Shown in pieces: positions 17,933 through 27,188 of a DNA stretch of 52,409 bases. Location: the NCBI GenBank assembly GCA_902777335.1, contig CACYTF010000016.1, positions 1 to 52,409 of the forward strand. The letters run 5' to 3'. Source of the stretch: an uncultured Eubacteriales bacterium (lineage in GTDB: Bacteria > Bacillota > Clostridia > Christensenellales > Aristaeellaceae). How positions within the stretch are numbered: position 1 is the first letter of the stretch; the number at the start of each line of letters is the position of its first letter. Made by a program: the position numbers and the translations under genes. The notes under the pieces were generated by a model. That model was not told the origin of the DNA and ran no database searches. It was given only the letters and a program-made list of their open reading frames with translations.

Positions 17933-18715
17933 ATGCCGTCGCTGCCGGAGCTGAAAACCGTCCACGCCGAGATGCTGCGCTTGATGAAGTGGTTCGACGC
18001 CTTCTGCGCGAAGCACGGCGTGCGCTACACGCTGGACGCAGGCACGCTGCTGGGCGCCGTGCGCGAGGGCGGCTTCATACCCTGGGACGACGATTTGGAC
18101 GTGGCGCTGACCCGCGCGGAGTACGAAAAGCTGCGCGACGCGCTGCGGCGCGAGGCGCTGCCCGAGCACGTGACCTTCAGCGAATACAGCCCGGGCCATC
18201 CCCGAGTGTGGCTGCGCCGGCCGAACCGGCCCGGCGCGTGGGTCGACCTGTTCATATTCGACTTCATCTCAGGCAATCGCGTGGCGGCGAAGCTGCGGCT
18301 GCTGGGCTGCGCCTTCTTCCTGGCCTTCACCAAGAACCCGGAGAGCATGGGCGTCTCCCGGCGGGCGAACCTGCACCGCGGCGCCCGGGGCGCGCTGCTG
18401 CGCGTGGGCTATCTGCTGGGCAGGCCCTTCTCGCCGAAGCGGAAGGCGCGCATACAGGAGGCCTTTTGCAAGCGGGCGTTTCACGGCAGGCGCGAGCGCA
18501 TCCACCGCTGCAACGATACCTTCAAGGACATGATGCGCGTACTGCCCGCGACCTGCATGACCCGGTATGAGCGCATTCCCTTTGAGGACGCCGCGCTGAT
18601 GGTGACCTCCGATTACCGGACCCTCTTGACCTCCAGCTTCGGCGCGGATTACATGACGCCCCGGCGGGAGGCCTCCCACGACAACGCTGCGCACAAGGGC
18701 TACATCGGGCGGTGA
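17933..18715 (+). CDS. LicD-family nucleotidyl/phosphotransferase-like protein
   Basis: 260 residues from ATG 17933, with AAGGGGGG upstream; an in-frame ATG at 17897 is less likely. The LicD signature is present: RYTLDAGTLLGAVREGGFIPWDDDLDVAL, with the Gly and the Asp triad at about residues 40-65, then WVDLFIFDF. LicD-like proteins of this nucleotidyltransferase-fold family attach phosphocholine or related groups to surface polysaccharides. The C-terminal part (YERIPFEDAALMVTSDYRTLLTSSFGADYMTPP-like) is also typical. The next gene is a PIG-V-like glycosyltransferase, which suggests envelope glycan decoration. The donor and substrate cannot be told. Confidence 0.85.
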   Translation: MPSLPELKTVHAEMLRLMKWFDAFCAKHGVRYTLDAGTLLGAVREGGFIPWDDDLDVALTRAEYEKLRDALRREALPEHVTFSEYSPGHPRVWLRRPNRPGAWVDLFIFDFISGNRVAAKLRLLGCAFFLAFTKNPESMGVSRRANLHRGARGALLRVGYLLGRPFSPKRKARIQEAFCKRAFHGRRERIHRCNDTFKDMMRVLPATCMTRYERIPFEDAALMVTSDYRTLLTSSFGADYMTPRREASHDNAAHKGYIGR

Positions 18716-18761
18716 AGCGCGGGGGAGCGGACATCACGACCATGGAAAGGAGGCGCGGCCG

Positions 18762-20042
18762 ATGGATCTGGACACGATCTGTTGGTGCCTGGGCTGGCTG
18801 CTGATGGCGGGCTTTATCGCGCTGACCGTTGCGGAGCTGATCCGCTACTTCAGGTCCGCGCTCGCCGCGCCGGAGGAAGCGCGCGCGCCCCAGGACCGGC
18901 CCGTACCCGCCCGCAGGGTGCTGGCGGAGGTGCTGGCGGCCTTTGTCGCGTCGCGGGCGCTGGTGGTGCTGGTGTGCGCGGTGGCGTATTGCGTCGAGGG
19001 GCATGGCCTGTCGGGCTTTATGGGCGCCTTCGTGGACAAGCTGAAGCCCTGGGACGCCCAGCACTACGTGGACATCATCGCGGACGGCTATGTGGCTGAG
19101 GGCGAGGCCAGCCTGTTCATCGTGTTCTTTCCGCTGTACCCGATGGTCTGCCGCACGATCACGTTCATGACGGGCTTTTCCGCCTACGGCGTGGCGACGG
19201 CGGTGTCCAACGCGGCGCTGGTGGGCTGCGGGATGGTCATGTACCGGCTGACGGAGCCCGAGGGCGGCGCGACGCTGGGCCGCCGGGCGATGCTGCTTTT
19301 GATGTTCAACCCGATGACCTACTTCTTCTCGATCACCTACTCCGAGTCCGTCTTCCTGCTGGTGACGCTGCTGGCGGTGCTTCTGGCCAGACGCGGGCGC
19401 TTCGCGGCGGCGGTGGCCCTGGGGGCGTTGGCTTCCTCGGCCCGGCTGCTGGGCATGGCCACGGCGGTGCCCCTGTTCTGGGAACTGCTGCGCGCGTGGC
19501 GGGCGGAGCACCCCGAGGCCAGGGGCGCGGACGTCGCCAGGGGCGTGGCGCTGTGCGTGCTGAAGGTGCTGCCGGTGAGCCTGGGCTTTCTGATGTACCT
19601 GAGCATCAACTGGCACCTGTTCGGCAACCCCACGCAGTTCATGATCTTCCAGAGCGAGCACTGGTACCAGAACTTCGGCACCATCGCCAACACGTTCCAG
19701 TATTCGCTGATGAATTCGATCCACTACGACGACCACCTGTACCAGCTGGGCGTGTGGCGGCCCCAGGTGGCGCTGCTGATCGCCGTGCCGCTTCTGATCT
19801 GGTGGCGCAGGCATAAGGAGCGGGCGGGCGACACCGCCTACGCGCTGGTGTACCACTACGTGGCCTTCCAGCCGACCTGGCTGCTCAGCGGGCCGCGCTA
19901 CGCCGCCTGCAGCTACGCGCTGTACCCGCTGCTGGCGCGGCTGCCCAAATCCCGCAAGGGCTTTATCGCCCTGCTGGCGGCGGAGTGCGCGCTGCTGTGC
20001 TACATGACGTACCTGGGGCTCTGGTGCGTGAAAGTCTATTGA
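18762..20042 (+). CDS. PIG-V/Gpi18-like membrane glycosyltransferase
   Basis: 426 residues with about nine to ten membrane helices. Near residues 90-130 it has KPWDAQHYVDIIADGY and then FFPLYPMVCR, the WDxxHYxxIAxxGY...FFPLYP signature of the PIG-V/Gpi18 mannosyltransferase family (GT-C type). The Asp of WDA is the expected catalytic residue. Such proteins use polyprenyl-phosphate sugars and act on the outer face of the membrane. The TGA of the LicD-like gene is 46 nt upstream, and an AAAGGAGG site precedes the ATG. It probably forms an operon with the LicD-like gene. The real acceptor in this bacterium is unknown. Confidence 0.82.
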   Translation: MDLDTICWCLGWLLMAGFIALTVAELIRYFRSALAAPEEARAPQDRPVPARRVLAEVLAAFVASRALVVLVCAVAYCVEGHGLSGFMGAFVDKLKPWDAQHYVDIIADGYVAEGEASLFIVFFPLYPMVCRTITFMTGFSAYGVATAVSNAALVGCGMVMYRLTEPEGGATLGRRAMLLLMFNPMTYFFSITYSESVFLLVTLLAVLLARRGRFAAAVALGALASSARLLGMATAVPLFWELLRAWRAEHPEARGADVARGVALCVLKVLPVSLGFLMYLSINWHLFGNPTQFMIFQSEHWYQNFGTIANTFQYSLMNSIHYDDHLYQLGVWRPQVALLIAVPLLIWWRRHKERAGDTAYALVYHYVAFQPTWLLSGPRYAACSYALYPLLARLPKSRKGFIALLAAECALLCYMTYLGLWCVKVY

Positions 20043-20058
20043 TGAGGTGAGGCAAACC

Positions 20059-21003
20059 ATGGATTGGATGGAATACACGATACTGACGACCACCGAGGGC
20101 TCCGACCTGATCTCGCAGGTGCTGATGGACGCGGGCAGCTCGGGCACGGTCATCGAGGACAAGAACGACGTGGCCGCGAACCAGCGGCCCGAGGGCCAGT
20201 GGGACATCATCGACGAGGCCATCGCCCAGCGCATCGGCGACGACGTGAAGGTGACCGGCTACTTCGAGGCGGACGAGCGGCTGGCGGACCGGGTGGCCTT
20301 TATCGAGGGCGAGCTGCGGCGGCTGCGCGGCATGGACCTGGGCATGGACCTGGGCAAGCTCACGACCCTGCGCCACGACGTGGCCGAGCAGGACTGGACC
20401 GAGAGCTGGAAGGCCGCCTTCAAGCCCTTCCGGCTGGGCACGCACATGGTGATCCGGCCCAGCTGGGAGAAGGCGGAACTGCAGCCCGGCGACCGGGAGA
20501 TCGAGATCGACCCGGGCATGGCCTTCGGCACCGGCACCCACGAGACCACCGGCATGTGCGTGGAGCTGGTGGAGAAGTACGTCCGCCCCGGCGACCGGGT
20601 GATCGACATCGGCACCGGCACCGGCATACTGGCCATCGCGGCGGCGCTCATGGGGGCGAAGCCCGTGCTGGCCACCGACCTGGACGCCGTGGCCGTGCGC
20701 GTGGCCGCGGAGAACGTGCGGATCAACGGCTTCGACGGCGCAATCGAGGTCCGCTGCGGCGACCTGCTGGAGGTGGTGGACACCACCGGCGACGTGGTGA
20801 TCGCCAACATCATCGCCGACGTGATCATCGGCCTGGCACGGCCGGTGCGCGAGCGCATCGCCGACGGCGGCGTGTTCATCTGCTCCGGCATCGCCGCGCC
20901 GAGGCTGGACGACGTGCTGGAAGCCCTGAAAGACGCGGACTATGAGGTGAAGGACGTGCTGACCCGGGGCGAGTGGTGCGCCGTGGCGGCGAGGAAGCGC
21001 TGA
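20059..21003 (+). CDS. prmA: Ribosomal protein L11 methyltransferase
   Basis: 314 residues. ATG 20059 is preferred, as GAGGTGAGG sits just upstream; a GTG at 20047 overlaps that site. The N-terminal L11-binding domain has MDWMEYTILTTTEGSDLI and DWTESWKAAFKPF. The SAM domain carries FGTGTHETTGMCVELV, motif I VIDIGTGTGILAIAA, DLDAVAVRVAAENV and the NIIADVI motif after it. It trimethylates L11 in the cytosol. Its stop overlaps the next start (TGATG). The prmA-rsmE-mtaB order after dnaJ is characteristic of Firmicutes. Confidence 0.96.
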   Translation: MDWMEYTILTTTEGSDLISQVLMDAGSSGTVIEDKNDVAANQRPEGQWDIIDEAIAQRIGDDVKVTGYFEADERLADRVAFIEGELRRLRGMDLGMDLGKLTTLRHDVAEQDWTESWKAAFKPFRLGTHMVIRPSWEKAELQPGDREIEIDPGMAFGTGTHETTGMCVELVEKYVRPGDRVIDIGTGTGILAIAAALMGAKPVLATDLDAVAVRVAAENVRINGFDGAIEVRCGDLLEVVDTTGDVVIANIIADVIIGLARPVRERIADGGVFICSGIAAPRLDDVLEALKDADYEVKDVLTRGEWCAVAARKR

Positions 21004-21731
21004 TGCACAGCTTTTTCATCGATACGCCTGTGAACAGCCTGGCCGCCCTGCCCGCCGAGGAGGCGAAGCACGCGCTGAAGGTGCTGCGGCTGAAGGCCGG
21101 GGACGAGGTCTGCGCCATGGACGGCGCGGGCGCGCGCTGGCGCGGTGAGATCGACCGCGTTCAGGACGGCGGGGTTTGGGTGCGGCTCATGGAGGCGCTG
21201 CCCTCCAACGAGTCGCCGCTGCGGCTTACGGTATATCAGGGCCTGCCCAAGGCCGAGAAGCTGGACTTTCTGGCCCAGAAGCTGACGGAGCTGGGCGCGG
21301 CGGCCCTGGTGCCGGTGCGCATGGAGCGCTGCGTGATCAAGCTGGACGGCAAGGACGGCGCGAAGCGCCGGGAGCGGCTGGACAGGATCGCCCGGGAGGC
21401 CGCGAAGCAGTGCCGCAGGGGCCTGCCGATGGCGGTGTCGGAGCCCATGGACTGGCGGCAGGCGATCCAGGACATGGCAAAATGCGACCTGGTGCTGATC
21501 CCCTGGGAGGACGCCCGGGGCACTCGGCTTCAGGACGTGTTCCGCGACAGGCCCGACGCTCGCAGCGTGGGCATCGTGATCGGCCCGGAGGGCGGCATGT
21601 CCCCCGGCGAGGTGGAGGCTCTGTGCGCCGCCGGCGGGCGTACCGTCACCCTGGGCCCGCGGATACTGCGCACCGAGACCGCCGCCGTCGCCGCCGCCGC
21701 GCTGGCCATGCAGCTGTGGGGAGATTTGTGA
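21003..21731 (+). CDS. rsmE: 16S rRNA (uracil1498-N3)-methyltransferase
   Basis: 242 residues, translationally coupled to prmA by a 1-nt overlap. The N-terminal PUA-like domain has HSFFIDTP and EAKHALKVLRLKAGD. The C-terminal SPOUT domain ends in the knot motifs VGIVIGPEGGMSPGEVEAL and LGPRILRTETAAVAA. It methylates U1498 of 16S rRNA. The upstream start in the same frame would lie within prmA and was not used. A heptad repeat begins at its very stop codon. Confidence 0.96.
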   Translation: MHSFFIDTPVNSLAALPAEEAKHALKVLRLKAGDEVCAMDGAGARWRGEIDRVQDGGVWVRLMEALPSNESPLRLTVYQGLPKAEKLDFLAQKLTELGAAALVPVRMERCVIKLDGKDGAKRRERLDRIAREAAKQCRRGLPMAVSEPMDWRQAIQDMAKCDLVLIPWEDARGTRLQDVFRDRPDARSVGIVIGPEGGMSPGEVEALCAAGGRTVTLGPRILRTETAAVAAAALAMQLWGDL

Positions 21732-21765
21732 GAGTGGAGAGTGAAGAGTGGAGAGTGGAGAGTGG
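21731..21765 (+). repeat. Heptad tandem repeat AGAGTGG x5 between rsmE and mtaB
   Basis: Five consecutive 7-mers (four AGAGTGG and one AGAGTGA) lie between the rsmE stop and the mtaB start. Because it is open in the mtaB frame, GTG codons inside it could extend MtaB by up to 13 residues. It resembles the second heptad tract at 32467-32550 in unit length. Confidence 0.9.
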
Positions 21766-21766
21766 A

Positions 21767-23077
21767 GTGAGGACCATTGCCACTTATACGTTGGGGTGTA
21801 AGGTGAATCAGTATGACACCGAGGCCATGCTGGAGCGCTTTGAGCGGGCGGGCTACGTCGCCGTGCCCTTTCAGCAGGACGCGGACGTGTACCTGATCAA
21901 CACCTGCACCGTTACCGGCACCGGCGATCAGAAGTCGCTGAAGACCATCCGCCGCGCGGCCCGGGAGCACCCCGGCTGCGCCATCGTGGTGTGCGGCTGC
22001 CTGGCCCAGCGCGAGGCCGAGGCGATATCCCGGATGGACAACGTGGCCCTGGTGCTGGGCGTGCAGCGCCGGGGCGAGGTGGTGGAGCTGCTGGAGCGGG
22101 CGCTGGCCTCGGGGGAGACGGTGAACGCGGTGGCCCCGCTGAAGGGCGCTGACTTCGAGCCGCTGTTCGTGTCCCGCCACGAGGGCAAGACCCGGGCCAC
22201 CATGAAGATTCAGGAGGGCTGCGACCGGTATTGCAGCTACTGCATCATCCCCAGTGTGCGCGGGCCGGTGCGCTCGATGCCCCTTGAGGACGTGGCCGCG
22301 GAGGCTGCGCGCCTGGGCGCGGCGGGCTATCGGGAGATCGTGGTGACGGGCATCCACCTGGCCAGCTACGGCCGGGGCACGCCGTGGACGCTCATGGACG
22401 CGGTGCGCGCCGTACACGGCGCGCCGGGGGTGCACCGGGTGCGGCTGGGCTCGCTGGAGCCGGTGACCGTCACCGACGCGTTTGCCCGCGAGGCCGCGGC
22501 GCTGCCGGGGCTGATGCGCCAGTTCCACCTGTCGCTGCAGTCCGGAAGCGCGTCGGTGCTGCGGCGGATGCGCCGGCGCTACACCCCGGAGGAATACAAG
22601 GAAGCGGTGCAGACGCTGCGCCGGTACATGCCGGACTGCGCGGTGACCACCGACATCATCGCCGGCTTTCCCGGGGAAACCGAGGCGGAGTTCTGCGAGA
22701 CGCTTGCTTTCGCGCGGGACGTGCGGCTGGCGCGCATCCACGCCTTTCCCTACTCCCGCCGCGCGGGCACCGTGGCGGACGGGCTGCCCGGGCAGGTGGA
22801 CGAGGCCGTCAAGCGCGAGCGCACCCGGCAATTGATCGACCTCGGGAACCAATTGGAGGCGGAATTCGTCTCATCTCTGGTGGGCAGCTGCCAGCAGGTG
22901 CTGTTTGAGCAGCCCGCGGGCGCGGGCCTGGCGGAGGGCTACACCGGCCAGTACGTGCGCGTGCGGGCCGAGGCGGCGCCGGGTCAGCTGGCCTGGGTGC
23001 GCATCGAAAAGGCCGAGGGCACGCTGGCCAGCGGCCGGGTCATACAAATTGAACAGGAGGCTGAGGACAATGGGTGA
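21767..23077 (+). CDS. mtaB: tRNA t6A37 methylthiotransferase MtaB
   Basis: 436 residues from GTG 21767, directly after the heptad repeat; GTG 21728 in the same frame would overlap the rsmE stop. The N-terminal UPF0004 domain has TYTLGCKVNQYDTEAM with Cys11 and NTCTVTGTGDQKS plus VCGCLAQRE for the auxiliary cluster. The radical SAM motif is CDRYCSYCIIP. HLSLQSGSASVLRRMRRRYTPEEYKE and TDIIAGFPGETEAEF follow, and the TRAM domain is at the C-terminus. The SGS and LGCKVNQYD forms identify MtaB rather than MiaB. It converts t6A37 to ms2t6A37 in tRNAs reading ANN codons. Its end overlaps the HIT gene by 8 nt. Confidence 0.93.
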   Translation: MRTIATYTLGCKVNQYDTEAMLERFERAGYVAVPFQQDADVYLINTCTVTGTGDQKSLKTIRRAAREHPGCAIVVCGCLAQREAEAISRMDNVALVLGVQRRGEVVELLERALASGETVNAVAPLKGADFEPLFVSRHEGKTRATMKIQEGCDRYCSYCIIPSVRGPVRSMPLEDVAAEAARLGAAGYREIVVTGIHLASYGRGTPWTLMDAVRAVHGAPGVHRVRLGSLEPVTVTDAFAREAAALPGLMRQFHLSLQSGSASVLRRMRRRYTPEEYKEAVQTLRRYMPDCAVTTDIIAGFPGETEAEFCETLAFARDVRLARIHAFPYSRRAGTVADGLPGQVDEAVKRERTRQLIDLGNQLEAEFVSSLVGSCQQVLFEQPAGAGLAEGYTGQYVRVRAEAAPGQLAWVRIEKAEGTLASGRVIQIEQEAEDNG

Positions 23078-23405
23078 TTGCCTGTTTTGCAGGATCATCG
23101 CGGGGGAGATCCCCTCGAACAAGGTTTACGAGAACGACAAGGTGTTCGCCTTCCGGGACATCAACCCCCAGGCGCCGGTGCACGTGCTGATCGTGCCGAA
23201 AAAGCACATGGACAACATACTGGCCTGCGACGCCGATACGGCCGCCGCGCTGACCGACGCCGTGCGCGCCATCGCCGAGCAGGAGGGCGTTGAGCAGAGC
23301 GGTTTCCGGGTGGTCAGCAACTGCGGCAAGGACGGCGCGCAGTCGGTCAACCACCTGCACGTTCACCTGATGGGCGGCAGGGCCCTTGCCGAGCGGATGG
23401 CGTAG
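23070..23405 (+). CDS. HIT-family hydrolase (HINT-like)
   Basis: 111 residues. The start ATG at 23070 overlaps mtaB by 8 nt, with CAGGAGGCTGAG upstream. It begins DCLFCRIIAGEIPSNKVYEND and ends with the histidine triad NHLHVHLMGGRAL; the last two His flank the catalytic His. The CxxC near the N-terminus may bind zinc, as in many bacterial HINT proteins. Family members hydrolyse adenosine 5'-phosphoramidates; the cellular substrate is unknown. Co-transcription with mtaB is likely. Confidence 0.95.
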   Translation: MGDCLFCRIIAGEIPSNKVYENDKVFAFRDINPQAPVHVLIVPKKHMDNILACDADTAAALTDAVRAIAEQEGVEQSGFRVVSNCGKDGAQSVNHLHVHLMGGRALAERMA

Positions 23406-23555
23406 CTTGGAAGCGTTACTTATATTTCACGCATAAATGCGGCGCCTGCGCATATCATGAAACCGGGCGTGTTTGTATGTGCGTCAAAAAGTTGGGCGTT
23501 TTGTCGGCATATTTTCAAAGTTTTGTGAAAATATTGGTTTTAGAGCCGTCAAGGC

Positions 23556-23585
23556 TTGACGAGTACACAAGTTATGGGGTATAAT
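23556..23585 (+). promoter_or_regulatory. Promoter of rpsU
   Basis: TTGACG (23556-23561) and TATAAT (23580-23585), spaced 18 nt, 66 nt before the rpsU start. The 246-nt gap upstream of rpsU otherwise holds nothing clear. Confidence 0.75.
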
Positions 23586-23651
23586 AACCATTGTGGCGAG
23601 CCCCATGCACCATTGGCTTTTGCCATTTAATCGCGAGGGGAGGGAAAGCAC

Positions 23652-23825
23652 ATGTCCGAGGTACGCATTCGCGAAAATGAATCACTGGAAAGCGCGCTGC
23701 GCCGTTTCAAGCGTAAGACCGCCCGTGATGGCATCCTTGCCGAAGCCAGGAAAAGGGAACATTACGAGAAGCCCAGCGTAAAGCGTAAAAAGAAGGCTGA
23801 AGCCGCTCGTAAGCGCAAGTATTGA
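23652..23825 (+). CDS. rpsU: 30S ribosomal protein S21
   Basis: 57 residues, beginning [20 protein letters not shown] and ending in a Lys/Arg-rich tail ([14 protein letters not shown]). This is the standard S21 sequence, including [24 protein letters not shown] precedes the ATG. It binds the 3' region of 16S rRNA on the platform of the 30S subunit. It has its own promoter and terminator, so it is a single-gene unit here. Confidence 0.97.
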   Translation: MSEVRIRENESLESALRRFKRKTARDGILAEARKREHYEKPSVKRKKKAEAARKRKY

Positions 23826-23835
23826 GCCAATGAAA

Positions 23836-23864
23836 GCCCCTCTGGAAACCCGGAGGGGCGTTTT
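23836..23864 (+). terminator. Intrinsic terminator of rpsU
   Basis: GCCCCTC pairs with GAGGGGC, with an inner GG/CC and a small loop, followed by GTTTT. It begins 10 nt after the stop. Confidence 0.85.
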
Positions 23865-23943
23865 CAGTTGTAAGCCATTCATTATTCGTATCGCTCTGAC
23901 ATACCCTGTTTCGCACTGACATACCCTATATCAAGCACTGTAC

Positions 23944-24960
23944 ATGCGATATCAAATGCTGCTGTGGCCCCATGCCAACGCGCGCTACCAGAGCGAATCT
24001 GTGCGCCTCGCGGCGGCGGAGCTTCGCCTGATGCTGGATCGCCTGGCGCCCGGGGCTTCGATCTGTGAAAACGGCATTCCGGACATGCCCTGCCTGGGCC
24101 TGTCCTTTCCGGAAGCGCCGGACAATAGCGTTATCGCGGCGATTTGCCGCCATTCTCTGATGTACGGCCTGTTCGAGGAACGGGACGGCCTGTTGCGCCC
24201 TGTGGCGGGCCGCGCCGCGGCCAAGGTGGGCGCGGACCTGCCGTCGATACTCAAGTACAAGGGCAAGACCAACGAGATCTTCCTGCAGCTGCTGGTCAAC
24301 GCCGCCCTGTACGCCGGCGACTTCTGGCGCGACGCGGACAGGCCGCTTGCGCTGCTGGACCCCATGTGCGGCCGGGCGACCACGCTGTTCGTGGCGGCCA
24401 ACCTGGGCTGGGACGCCACCGGCGCGGACGTGGACAAAAACGACCTGAAGGAAGCGGAGAAGTTCTTCAAGCGCTATCTGGAATACCACCGCTTCAAGCA
24501 CGGCGTCAGCCGCGCTTCCCGCACCCTCAGGCAGGGCGGAAGCGCGCCGGAGTGTCGGTTTGACTATGCCCCGGACGACACGATCCCCCGGCGGGCGCTG
24601 ACGCTTTTGCAGCTGGACGCCACCCGCGGGAGCGAGGCCCTGGGCAGGAGCGCCTTTCACCTGATCGCCTGCGATCTGCCCTACGGGGTGCGCCACGACG
24701 CGCAGCCCGCGCCCGGGGCCCGGATGGGCGGCAACTGGCTGGAAGGCCTGCTGCGCCGGGCGCTGCCCCAGTGGCGGGAGGCGCTGAAGCCGGGCGGGTC
24801 GGTGGCGCTGTCCTTCAACGCCCAGAGCTTCAAGACCGAACGGCTGCGGGCGCTGATGGCCGAGGCGGGCTTTGAGGTGATGGCGGGCGGCCCCTGGGAC
24901 GGCTTCTCCCATTGGGTGGAGCAGGCCATCACGCGGGACATCGTCGTTGGAAGGAAGTAG
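23944..24960 (+). CDS. TRM11-like SAM-dependent RNA methyltransferase
   Basis: 338 residues. The SAM domain has [28 protein letters not shown] (motif I) near 130-160 and catalytic IACDLPYGV (a D/N-P-P-Y-like motif) near 238-246, then [12 protein letters not shown]. The N-terminal ~100 residues ([37 protein letters not shown]) are characteristic of Trm11-like guanosine N2 methyltransferases of bacteria. No THUMP domain is seen. It most likely methylates tRNA or rRNA guanine; DNA is less likely as no restriction gene is near. The start has no strong Shine-Dalgarno, so the exact N-terminus is uncertain. Confidence 0.72.
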   Translation: MRYQMLLWPHANARYQSESVRLAAAELRLMLDRLAPGASICENGIPDMPCLGLSFPEAPDNSVIAAICRHSLMYGLFEERDGLLRPVAGRAAAKVGADLPSILKYKGKTNEIFLQLLVNAALYAGDFWRDADRPLALLDPMCGRATTLFVAANLGWDATGADVDKNDLKEAEKFFKRYLEYHRFKHGVSRASRTLRQGGSAPECRFDYAPDDTIPRRALTLLQLDATRGSEALGRSAFHLIACDLPYGVRHDAQPAPGARMGGNWLEGLLRRALPQWREALKPGGSVALSFNAQSFKTERLRALMAEAGFEVMAGGPWDGFSHWVEQAITRDIVVGRK

Positions 24961-24985
24961 TACTTCACATTTTCTGGAGGTAGTT

Positions 24986-27154
24986 ATGGATTATCAGTCC
25001 CTGCACATCAAGACCGTCGCGGATCTGCGCAAGCTGGCCAAGGATATGGGTCTGAAGATTCCGGCGGGCACCAAGAAGAGCGTGTTGATCGACATGCTGC
25101 TGGAGGCGGACAACAGGGCGCCCAAGCCGGCTGAAAAGCCCGCGGCGAAGCCCAAGCCCGCCGCGGCGGAGGCGAAAAAGCCCGTCGCGGCAAAGCCGAA
25201 GGCCGCCGCGGAGGAGGCGAAGAAGCCCGCCGCCGAAGCGCCGCAGAAGCCCGCCGAGGTGCCGCAAAAGCCCGCCGCGGAGGAGGCGAAGAAGCCTGCC
25301 GAGGAAGCGCCGAAGAAGCCCGCCGAGGAAGCGCCGCAGAAGCCTGCCGCCGAAAAGCCGCAAAAGCCCGCGGCCCGCAGGGGCAGGCCCCCGAAGGCGG
25401 CCCGCGCCGCCGAGACGCCCGCCCAGCCCGCCGAGGCCAAGGGCAGGGCGAAGGCGTCCGACGACAAATCAAAGGCGTCCGACGACAAATCAAAGGCGAA
25501 GCCTGCCGAGGCCAAGCCCGCGGCAAGCGCTTCCCCGGAGAAGACGCCCGAGGTCAAGCCTGAGGTCAAGTCTGAGGTCAAACCCGCCGCCAAGCCCGAG
25601 GCGAAGCCCCAGGCGGCCCCAGCCGTGAACGGCGCGCGCCGGATGGTGCAGAACCGCGGGGCGATGCCGTTCCGCGCCAATCCGCGGCCCGCGGCGGAGA
25701 CGCCCCAGCGCGGCCGCTTCCAAAACCGGAACGGCGCGCGGCAGCCCTCCGGCGACGCGCGCGGCGCGGGCACAGCGGTCCAGCGCGCCCTGGGCTACCG
25801 CAACAACCGGCCCGAGGCCCAGCCCCGCACGTTCCGGCCCGCCGAGGCCGCCCCGGCCCAGGCTGTCCAGCCGGCCGCAGCCGCCCAGCCGGCATCGCCC
25901 GCCCAGACCGCCGAGCAGGAGCGCCCGGCGCGTCCGGAGGGCTACTACAACGCCGAATACAAGACCTCCAACCCCGCGGTGCCGGAGATGCTGGCGGCGG
26001 GGGAGTGCGGCGACGGCGCGGGCGTGCTGGAGATCCAGCCCGACGGCTACGGCTTCCTGAGGGCGGAGAACTGCCTGCCCGGGCCGAACGACGTGTACAT
26101 CTCCATCGCCCAGATCCGCCGGTTCAACCTGCGCAACGGCGACTACGTGGTGGGCAAGACCCGCGCCCAGCGGGAGGGAGACCGCTTCGGCGCGATGCTC
26201 TACATCACCGAGGTGAACGGCGAGAGCCCGGAGAAGACGGCGGACCGCTCCCGCTTTGAAGACCTGGTGCCCATCTACCCCGACGAGCGGCTTCGGCTGG
26301 AGCCGCCGGAGGGCAAGGCGGACCTGTCGCTGCGGCTGATCGACATGCTGGCGCCCATCGGCAAGGGCCAGCGCGGCATGATCGTTTCCCAGCCCAAGGC
26401 GGGCAAGACCACGCTTTTGAAGAAGGTGGCCAACGCCATCACCACCCAGTATCCGGACGTGCACCTGATCGTGCTGCTGATCGACGAGCGGCCCGAGGAG
26501 GTCACCGACATGCAGCGCAGCATCAACGGCGAGGTCATCTACTCCACCTTCGACGAGGAGCCCGAGCACCACACCCGCGTGTCGGAGATGGTGCTGGCGC
26601 GGGCGCAGCGGCTGGTGGAGATGGGCAAGGACGTGGTGGTGCTGATGGATTCCATCACCCGCCTGGCCCGGGCCTACAACCTGACGATCACCCCCACGGG
26701 CCGGTCGCTGTCCGGCGGCCTGGATCCGGGGGCCCTGTTCAAGCCCAAGCGCTTCTTCGGCGCGGCGCGCAACATAGAAAACGGCGGCAGCCTCACCGTC
26801 ATCGCCACCGCGCTGGTGGAGACCGGCAGCCGCATGGACGACATCATATTCGAGGAATTCAAGGGCACCGGCAACATGGAGCTGCACCTGGACCGCAAGC
26901 TGTCCGACCGGCGCGTGTTCCCGGCCATCGACCTGGTGAAGTCCGGCACCCGCCGCGAGGAGCTGCTGCTCAGCGACGACGAGATGAACGGCGAGCTGCA
27001 GGTGCGCCGCATGCTCTCCGGCGGCAAGCAGCAGGAGATGTACGAATCGCTGATCGACCTGATGAGCAAGACCTCCAGCAACGCCGAGTTCTTCACCAAG
27101 CTGAAGGGCTGGCTGGCCGTGGTCGAAAAGGAAGGCTATTCGCTGGGGCGGTGA
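24986..27154 (+). CDS. rho: Transcription termination factor Rho with long basic insert
   Basis: 722 residues, far above the usual ~420. ATG 24986 has CTGGAGG upstream; the ATG at 24947 lies in the previous gene. Residues 1-40 form the Rho_N (SAP-like) motif ([26 protein letters not shown]). About 270 residues of Lys/Ala/Pro/Glu repeats ([15 protein letters not shown]) and an Arg/Gln/Pro segment follow. The cold-shock RNA-binding domain is [20 protein letters not shown]. The ATPase has Walker [16 protein letters not shown], Walker [17 protein letters not shown] and the Q/R-loop [20 protein letters not shown]. The hexameric helicase terminates transcription. The insert resembles those of Actinobacteria and some Clostridia and may add RNA binding. 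Confidence 0.98.
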   Translation: MDYQSLHIKTVADLRKLAKDMGLKIPAGTKKSVLIDMLLEADNRAPKPAEKPAAKPKPAAAEAKKPVAAKPKAAAEEAKKPAAEAPQKPAEVPQKPAAEEAKKPAEEAPKKPAEEAPQKPAAEKPQKPAARRGRPPKAARAAETPAQPAEAKGRAKASDDKSKASDDKSKAKPAEAKPAASASPEKTPEVKPEVKSEVKPAAKPEAKPQAAPAVNGARRMVQNRGAMPFRANPRPAAETPQRGRFQNRNGARQPSGDARGAGTAVQRALGYRNNRPEAQPRTFRPAEAAPAQAVQPAAAAQPASPAQTAEQERPARPEGYYNAEYKTSNPAVPEMLAAGECGDGAGVLEIQPDGYGFLRAENCLPGPNDVYISIAQIRRFNLRNGDYVVGKTRAQREGDRFGAMLYITEVNGESPEKTADRSRFEDLVPIYPDERLRLEPPEGKADLSLRLIDMLAPIGKGQRGMIVSQPKAGKTTLLKKVANAITTQYPDVHLIVLLIDERPEEVTDMQRSINGEVIYSTFDEEPEHHTRVSEMVLARAQRLVEMGKDVVVLMDSITRLARAYNLTITPTGRSLSGGLDPGALFKPKRFFGAARNIENGGSLTVIATALVETGSRMDDIIFEEFKGTGNMELHLDRKLSDRRVFPAIDLVKSGTRREELLLSDDEMNGELQVRRMLSGGKQQEMYESLIDLMSKTSSNAEFFTKLKGWLAVVEKEGYSLGR

Positions 27155-27188
27155 CGCTTCACCGCGCGCCGGAAAGGAAGGGCATGCC

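Noticed and set aside
23406..23651. Riboswitch upstream of rpsU
   Set aside because: Only a sigmaA promoter is visible; no conserved aptamer motif was recognised.
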